Positions 26,356-30,893 of a stretch of DNA of 30,893 bases are shown piece by piece. Origin of the DNA: Planctomycetota bacterium (lineage in GTDB: Bacteria > Planctomycetota > UBA8108 > UBA1146). Numbering within the stretch: position 1 is the first letter of the stretch; every line of letters begins with the position of its first letter. The notes beneath the pieces are model-generated. The model did no database searches, was not told the DNA's origin, and worked only from the letters and a program-made list of their open reading frames with translations. The stretch covers positions 1-30,893 of the forward strand of contig NZJA01000082.1 in assembly GCA_002691835.1 (NCBI GenBank). The letters run 5' to 3'. A program made the position numbers and the translations under genes.

Positions 26356-28431
26356 GTGTCCAGCAAGTCAGAAGTCAGTCATCCCACGCGCAATATTGGA
26401 ATCATCGCTCACATTGATGCGGGGAAAACAACCGTGTCGGAACGGTTTCTATACTACTCCGGAAAAGAGTACCGGATGGGAGAGGTGCATGAGGGCAGTG
26501 CACATATGGATTGGCTCGTCGAAGAGCAAGAGCGCGGCATCACGATTACCAGCGCTGCGACCAGTTTTCGTTGGGGCGATACGGTTCTCAATCTGATTGA
26601 TACACCTGGGCATGTGGATTTTACGGCAGAGGTTGAACGTGCATTGCGCGTGTTGGATGGAGCTGTCGGCGTCTTTTGCGGAGTGGCAGGTGTTCAAGCT
26701 CAATCGGAAACGGTTTGGCGACAGGCTGATCGTTATAATGTTCCGCGCATCGCTTTCATCAACAAATTGGATCGGGTTGGCGCAGACTTTTTTAGAGTCG
26801 TCGAGAATGTCAGCGATTCCTTTTCTGTCGAAGCACTGCCACTCAATATTCCAGTGGGAACAGAGTCTGAATTCAGAGCTGTAGTCGACCTGGTGACGAT
26901 GAAGCAATACTCCTTTGACGAGGAAAGTCTTGGTGCCACCGTCGTCGAGTCTGAGATCGATGAGGATCAGCAAGAGCTTGCAGAGCTTTGGCGTGGCGAG
27001 CTTCTCGACCGTGTGTCGGATCACGATGATGCCGTTATGGAAATCCACATGGAGGGTGAAGAAGTTCCAGAGGAGCTTCTCAGAAGCGCAATTCGCAGCG
27101 GAACATTGGCAAGGCGCTGGGTTCCGGTACTGGGCGGGAGCGCTCTGAGTAACAAGGGGATTCAGCCCCTGATGGATGCGGTAAACCATTACCTTCCAGA
27201 TCCTGGAGATGTTTCTTCACTTGAGGGTCAGGATCCTAAGTCTGGAAATGCTGTAAAGATTCCGTGTGGTGAAAAAGATCCTTTTTGCGCCCTGATTTTT
27301 AAAGTTCAGATCGATACACATGGAGAGCTTCTCTACATGAGGGTTTACTCCGGTGAATTGGAAAAGGGCAAGACAGCGTTCAATCCCAGAACAGGTAAAC
27401 GTGAACGGGTGAATTCGATTCATCGCATGCATGCGAACAGTCGTGAAAACCTTGATAAGGCTGTCGCGGGAGACATCGTTGCCATCACGGGTCCACGGTT
27501 CAGTGGAACTGGCGACACCCTTTGCGATGCGAAGAAGCAAGTATTGCTCGAGGAACCTGTTTTTCCTGAAACCGTCATCTCTATGGCCATCGAGCCACGT
27601 TCAGGACAAGACCGTGATCGTCTTCAGGAAATCCTTGGACGCATCGAGCGTGAAGACCCGACTTTTCGGACAGAAATGAATGAAGAGACAGGTCAGTTCG
27701 TCATGTCAGGAATGGGGGAGCTTCATCTGGAAGTCATCCGAAATCGACTGGAGCGGGACTTCAAGGTGAACGCGAACATCGGTCAGCCACGGGTGGCCTA
27801 CCGGCAGATGGTGGCAAGGGAAGGGTCTTCCCATGTCAAAATTGAGCGTCAGTTGGGCGGCAAGGACCAGTTCGGCGAAGTCAAAGTCTGCCTGGTTCCA
27901 CTTGAGCCGGCTCAACCGGACGAGGAATTGGAGCCGGTTACTTGGGAGGGGGGAGTTCCCCCCATCGCGCCGGAATGGGTTCAGGCCGTGAGAGATACGG
28001 TGGAATCGTGCTTGAGCGGCGGGGGAAGTCTCGGATTTCCTTTCATTCAGGTCCAGGCTCGAATCCAGTTGCCACCGGTGACCCCCGAAACTACGGAGGC
28101 CGGATTGGCTGTCGCCGCCCGGGAGGCTTTCGATGAAGCTCACGAAAAGGCGGGCGATTTGCTTCTGGAACCGCTGATGCAGTTTCAGGTCAGTACGCCG
28201 GAGGAATATTTCGGCTCGATTCACCAGGATCTGGTGCGTCGGAGGGCCCAAATCGAGGATGTCGATCTTCAGCACGATATCCGTAAAATTACCGGTAAAG
28301 TGCCTCTGGCAGAGGTTTTCGGCTATACGACGGGTCTCAGATCGCTTTCACAGGGGAGGGCGGGCTTCTCGATGGAGCCTGTCGGCTTCGCTTCAGCGCC
28401 CCCTGAGGTGGCAGAGCGCTTTCGTTTCTAG
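26356..28431 (+). CDS. fusA: EF-G paralogue, EF-G2/spd-type, possible ribosome-recycling factor
   Basis: A 691-residue five-domain translational GTPase. The G domain has G1 AHIDAGKTT (18-26), RGITI in switch I, G3 DTPGHVDF (82-89), G4 NKLDR (136-140) and GSALSNKGIQPLMDAV. Domains II-V follow, ending VPLAEVFGYTTGLRSLSQGRA. The tip of domain IV is unusual: where classical EF-G has a Gly-Ser-Tyr-His-Asp loop with His583, this protein has LPPVTPETT (572-580). That loss, and the wording of the C-terminal half, recall mitochondrial EF-G2 and bacterial spdEFG2, which in studied cases act mainly in ribosome recycling with RRF. GTG start with GGGAG five bases upstream. If correct, a separate EF-G translocase must be encoded elsewhere. 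Confidence 0.9.
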   Translation: MSSKSEVSHPTRNIGIIAHIDAGKTTVSERFLYYSGKEYRMGEVHEGSAHMDWLVEEQERGITITSAATSFRWGDTVLNLIDTPGHVDFTAEVERALRVLDGAVGVFCGVAGVQAQSETVWRQADRYNVPRIAFINKLDRVGADFFRVVENVSDSFSVEALPLNIPVGTESEFRAVVDLVTMKQYSFDEESLGATVVESEIDEDQQELAELWRGELLDRVSDHDDAVMEIHMEGEEVPEELLRSAIRSGTLARRWVPVLGGSALSNKGIQPLMDAVNHYLPDPGDVSSLEGQDPKSGNAVKIPCGEKDPFCALIFKVQIDTHGELLYMRVYSGELEKGKTAFNPRTGKRERVNSIHRMHANSRENLDKAVAGDIVAITGPRFSGTGDTLCDAKKQVLLEEPVFPETVISMAIEPRSGQDRDRLQEILGRIEREDPTFRTEMNEETGQFVMSGMGELHLEVIRNRLERDFKVNANIGQPRVAYRQMVAREGSSHVKIERQLGGKDQFGEVKVCLVPLEPAQPDEELEPVTWEGGVPPIAPEWVQAVRDTVESCLSGGGSLGFPFIQVQARIQLPPVTPETTEAGLAVAAREAFDEAHEKAGDLLLEPLMQFQVSTPEEYFGSIHQDLVRRRAQIEDVDLQHDIRKITGKVPLAEVFGYTTGLRSLSQGRAGFSMEPVGFASAPPEVAERFRF

Positions 28432-28519
28432 AAGTGCATTATCGGAGCTTTTTGGCGGAGGCGCAGAAGTCTCTGGCCAAATCTTCTGAACCTATTTCCA
28501 GCAAAATAGCCGGTCTTCG
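28432..28519 (+). other. Gap after the EF-G-like gene
   Basis: 88 nt with no gene and no recognisable Rho-independent terminator, so read-through from the EF-G-like gene into the S10 region cannot be excluded. Confidence 0.4.
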
Positions 28520-28547
28520 TTGACAGGGATTCCATGCTTCTTAGAAT
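28520..28547 (+). promoter_or_regulatory. Strong sigma70-type promoter for the S10 operon leader
   Basis: TTGACA (28520-28525, full consensus), a 16-nt spacer and TAGAAT (28542-28547, five of six). This is the best promoter match in the window. Transcription would start near 28554 and give a leader of about 550 nt before rpsJ. Confidence 0.65.
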
Positions 28548-28553
28548 CGTCGT

Positions 28554-29100
28554 TTCCGGTGAATGCAAACCTTGTTCCCGGAGCGGTTTCTGACGTCGGC
28601 GAAAGACGAAGCATGGCTTCCTCGCCGAGATCACGACTGCACCAAAAAACAGGGTTTCGACTCAGGTGAGTCACACTGGATTTGTGCGAGATTGATTGCG
28701 TGCCAGGAAGCAGTGGTCCCCTGTTGGGGTGAGCTGTTTTATCGAGAATAGAAGGACTCAGGTTTTGACCGCGGATTTTTTCTGCACAGGTCTTCACCAC
28801 TTGAAGAGTCCAGAAGCTCTTTGGCAGATCGGGATCGGTGCGTGCCCTGCACGACCCATAAATCCTTCGACCCGGCATCCTTTGGGGTGTCTGCGACTCT
28901 CCGGGAAGTACGCCCCCCGGAGCGTCGGCAAGGTCGAAGTGATTGTGGGGTGAGTCCGTATGGATTCACAGTCGGGGTGGCATCGCTCGTTCAGGGTGTT
29001 CACCACCTGGCGCAGGACCTTTTGCACATAAACCGTAGTGTTGATGTTTTTGCCATTCGAAATGGTAATGGAACTCGCAGGGGATGGAGAACAGACACCC
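28554..29100 (+). ncRNA. Long structured 5' leader of the S10 operon, or an uncharacterised RNA
   Basis: There is no supported reading frame in about 547 nt. Visible stems are CGGCGA/TCGCCG with inner GAAGC/GCTTC (28597-28627), GACTCA/TGAGTC (28659-28672), GGT-CGTGC/GCACG-ACC (28837-28856), and CGAC-CTCCGGG with CCCGGAG-GTCG (28894-28927, one 1x1 mismatch). CCCGGAGCG occurs twice (28577-28585 and 28916-28924), so CTCCGGG (28899-28905) could pair with either copy. It does not match tmRNA, RNase P RNA, 4.5S or a riboswitch I know. In E. coli the 172-nt S10 leader is the L4 target; similarity of role is inference. Confidence 0.45.
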
Positions 29101-29409
29101 ATGCCGAAAGACAAGATACGAATCCGAATGGAAGCTTATGACCATCATGTTCTTGATGGTGCGTCTGCTTCCATCGTGGACGCTGCCAAGAAGAGCGGCG
29201 CCCGCGTACACGGACCGATCCCACTTCCCACTCGTATCGAACGCTACACCGTTCTTCGTTCACCTCACGTGAACAAGAAATCCCGTGAGCAGTTCGAGAT
29301 GCGAACTCACAAACGTGTCATCGAGATCAGTGAGGCGAGTCCAAAAACCATGGATGCGTTGACGAAGATCAGCATGCCTGCCGGCGTGAATATCAGGATC
29401 AAGATCTAG
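29101..29409 (+). CDS. rpsJ: 30S ribosomal protein S10
   Basis: S10 is in the 30S head and, with NusB, in antitermination complexes. The 102-residue product has the typical [15 protein letters not shown] start, [35 protein letters not shown] in two blocks, and a normal end. The ATG at 29101 fits the family N-terminus, although its ribosome-binding site is weak (GGGGATGGAG, about 13 bases away). In-frame ATGs upstream would add non-family residues. It is the first gene of the S10 operon; the next gene's AGGAGGT overlaps its stop. Confidence 0.97.
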   Translation: MPKDKIRIRMEAYDHHVLDGASASIVDAAKKSGARVHGPIPLPTRIERYTVLRSPHVNKKSREQFEMRTHKRVIEISEASPKTMDALTKISMPAGVNIRIKI

Positions 29410-29417
29410 GAGGTCCC

Positions 29418-30050
29418 TTGGCTCGGCGAATCAGAAAGACGATCCTCGGGAAGAAACTGGGAATGTCCCAGATGTTCGATGATTCGGGCAACTGGATCCC
29501 GGTCACCCTCATCGAGGCTGGCCCCTGCACTGTGTTGCAGGTGAAAAGTAATGACAGCGACGGCTACGATGCGGTCCAGGTTGGATTTGATCCGACCCAC
29601 AAAGACCCGAGTAAGCCGATGGCTGGCCACTTCGACAAGGTCGGAGTTCAGGCCCAGCGTTACATTCAAGAAATTCCGCCCATTGAAGGGCAGGAAGTGG
29701 AACCGGGACAGGCCATCGACCTGACTCTCTTTGAGGGAGTTGAAATGGTGGACGTCCAGGGAACGAGCAAGGGAAAAGGCTTCGCCGGAACGGTGAAGCG
29801 CTGGAACCATAGCATCGGTCCCAAGAGTCACGGCTCGAAGAGTAAGCGTCAGATCGGTTCGACCGGAATGATGCAGGACCCGGGACGCGTGATTAAAGGT
29901 AAGAAAATGCCCGGTCAAATGGGTAGTGCAAAGGTCAAGGTCAGGAACCTGAAGGTGATTCAGGCAGACGCCGAGAAGAATCTTCTCGTCGTTCGGGGCG
30001 CAGTCCCCGGAGCCAATGGCACCTACCTGACTGTCGAGGAGAGTCTGTAA
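29418..30050 (+). CDS. rplC: 50S ribosomal protein L3
   Basis: L3 starts large-subunit assembly and reaches the peptidyl transferase centre. The 210-residue product has LGKKLGMSQMF (10-20), GTSKGKGFAGTVKRWNH, and KKMPGQMGSAKVKVRNLKV before NLLVVRGAVPGANG. The start is TTG at 29418; AGGAGGT (29408-29414), overlapping the rpsJ stop, is nearly ideal and fixes it. The tip segment reads GSTGMMQDPGRVIKGKK, close to E. coli GSIGQNQTPGKVFKGKK. Confidence 0.97.
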   Translation: MARRIRKTILGKKLGMSQMFDDSGNWIPVTLIEAGPCTVLQVKSNDSDGYDAVQVGFDPTHKDPSKPMAGHFDKVGVQAQRYIQEIPPIEGQEVEPGQAIDLTLFEGVEMVDVQGTSKGKGFAGTVKRWNHSIGPKSHGSKSKRQIGSTGMMQDPGRVIKGKKMPGQMGSAKVKVRNLKVIQADAEKNLLVVRGAVPGANGTYLTVEESL

Positions 30051-30062
30051 AGATCAGCAAGC

Positions 30063-30092
30063 CTTCGTGACTCCCTTTTGGGGATAACGAAG
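30063..30092 (+). promoter_or_regulatory. Hairpin just before rplD
   Basis: CTTCGT (30063-30068) pairs with ACGAAG (30087-30092), and TCCC (30072-30075) with GGGA (30081-30084). The stem ends three bases before the upstream-most ATG of rplD and contains the only purine-rich run near it (GGGGATAA), so it could limit L4 translation. Confidence 0.5.
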
Positions 30093-30094
30093 AC

Positions 30095-30823
30095 GTGGAT
30101 GGAATGGAACGAGCCGTGAGTACCGGACTCGAAAATAACAAGGAACCGCAAGTGTTGGAGGCCGTCGAGGTCCCGCATCACGGAACCGATGGAAATCACC
30201 AGGGCAGTAAGACCTTCACGCCCGGTGTCGTTTCCAATTACCCGAACATTCCTCTGATGAAAGAGGCTGTTCGTCGTTACTACGGTCGTCTGCGTCGGGG
30301 AACCGCCAGCACCAAGACCCGCGGTGAAATCAATGGTTCACCGAAAAAGCCATGGCGCCAAAAAGGAACAGGTCGTGCCCGTTCCGGTAGTAAAAAGTCG
30401 CCAATTTGGCGAGGGGGCGGTGTGGTCTTTGGTCCGCGTCCGCGTAACTACGACTACGGACTCTCCAGAAAGCAGCGTCGCTTGGCCACTCGCCATGCCT
30501 TGCTTTCAAAGATGATCGACGGAGAAGCCCTGATCATCGACAGCCTGCCAGTGGACAAGCCTTCAACGGCTGAGTTCCGCAAGAGATTTGAGGCTGTTGG
30601 ACTCAACCGTTCATATCTCGTGTGTTTGCCGACGACCATGTCGGTGGAGGACCGCCGAAACGTTTGGCTTTCCTGCCGTAATCTGGAGGCCGTGGAAGTG
30701 ATGCCGGTCTCTGATCTGAACACACTTTCTCTGCTGCGTTGCAACAACCTGGTGATGACGGCTGATGCCTTCGAAGAGATCCAGGGGATTGAGGCTCAGC
30801 ATGTTGCCGGAGAGGGGAACTGA
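30095..30823 (+). CDS. rplD: 50S ribosomal protein L4
   Basis: L4 lines the peptide exit tunnel and in enterobacteria also represses the S10 operon. The product (up to 242 residues) shows the L4 core: [33 protein letters not shown] (in two parts), [28 protein letters not shown], and a C-terminal alpha/beta domain. It has about 25-35 more N-terminal residues than usual. The true start is uncertain: ATG 30095, ATG 30104 and GTG 30117 are all possible, none with a good ribosome-binding site. The stop shares its A with the rplW start. Confidence 0.95.
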   Translation: MDGMERAVSTGLENNKEPQVLEAVEVPHHGTDGNHQGSKTFTPGVVSNYPNIPLMKEAVRRYYGRLRRGTASTKTRGEINGSPKKPWRQKGTGRARSGSKKSPIWRGGGVVFGPRPRNYDYGLSRKQRRLATRHALLSKMIDGEALIIDSLPVDKPSTAEFRKRFEAVGLNRSYLVCLPTTMSVEDRRNVWLSCRNLEAVEVMPVSDLNTLSLLRCNNLVMTADAFEEIQGIEAQHVAGEGN

Positions 30824-30893
30824 TGAAGGATCCGCATACCATCATCCGCAAGCCGGTGATCACTGAGAAGAGCACTTTTCAGGCTGAGGAAAA
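30823..30893 (+). CDS. rplW: 50S ribosomal protein L23 (5' part only)
   Basis: The ATG overlaps the rplD stop, with GAGAGGGG upstream. The 23 residues present (IIRKPVITEKST in the middle) are the standard L23 N-terminus. L23 sits at the tunnel exit and docks trigger factor and SRP. The rest lies beyond the window. Confidence 0.95.
   Translation, partial: MKDPHTIIRKPVITEKSTFQAEE

Noticed and set aside
28706..28713. GGAAGCAG, recalling the 4.5S/SRP RNA core
   Set aside because: The essential GGTCCGGAA part and the paired flank are missing.
28821..29141. 106-codon frame in the S10 leader
   Set aside because: It overlaps rpsJ in another frame, has no ribosome-binding site and looks non-coding.
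1..30893. Mobile element, CRISPR, toxin-antitoxin or defence island
   Set aside because: No transposase, integrase, direct-repeat array or defence domain was found; gene content and order are core.

Overview
This window is a vertically inherited housekeeping locus of a Gram-negative bacterium. It carries the end of a metabolic/cell-envelope gene cluster, followed by the tRNA-tuf, secE-nusG-rplKAJL-rpoBC, rpsL-rpsG, EF-G and S10 ribosomal operons. A Gram-negative envelope is indicated by a signal-peptide beta-barrel porin ending in Phe and by a LysM lipoprotein with a lipobox. A Planctomycetota or related lineage is a reasonable guess. It rests on a three-helix SecE, a NusG with a long acidic N-terminal extension, and an EF-G paralogue whose domain IV tip looks like the 'spd'/mitochondrial EF-G2 type. 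This placement is inference only.

Region by region. 1-2164 (+): a secreted protein of unknown function, a divergent MurQ-like SIS protein and a small hypothetical ORF. 2161-4223 (-): a TatD nuclease and an amidohydrolase, overlapping by 3 nt. 4374-6630 (+): an overlapping operon of LysM lipoprotein, dNTPase (dgt) and ispD. 6824-8295: a porin with its own perfect terminator. 8501-10428: ispF and cysS. 10514-11433: tRNA-Thr(TGT), tRNA-Tyr, tRNA-Gly and tRNA-Thr(GGT) leading into tuf (11572-12756), the same order as E. coli thrU-tyrU-glyT-thrT-tufB. 12881-14308: tRNA-Trp, secE and nusG. 14389-16490: rplK, rplA, rplJ, rplL. 16884-25101: rpoB and rpoC. 25255-26231: rpsL, rpsG and a strong terminator. 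26356-28431: an EF-G2-like factor. 28432-29100: a long non-coding leader with the best sigma70-type promoter in the window. 29101-30893: rpsJ, rplC, rplD and the start of rplW.

The genes cover translation (ribosomal proteins, EF-Tu, EF-G-like factor, tRNAs, CysRS), transcription (RpoB, RpoC, NusG), secretion (SecE) and isoprenoid precursor synthesis by the MEP pathway (IspD, IspF), with dNTP control, nuclease and envelope functions. I see no mobile element, CRISPR array or defence system. The most unusual content is RNA-level: an inverted repeat clamping tRNA-Tyr, structured leaders before ispF, rpoB, rpsL, rplD and especially rpsJ, and family variants in EF-G, NusG, SecE, RpoC, S12 and MurQ.
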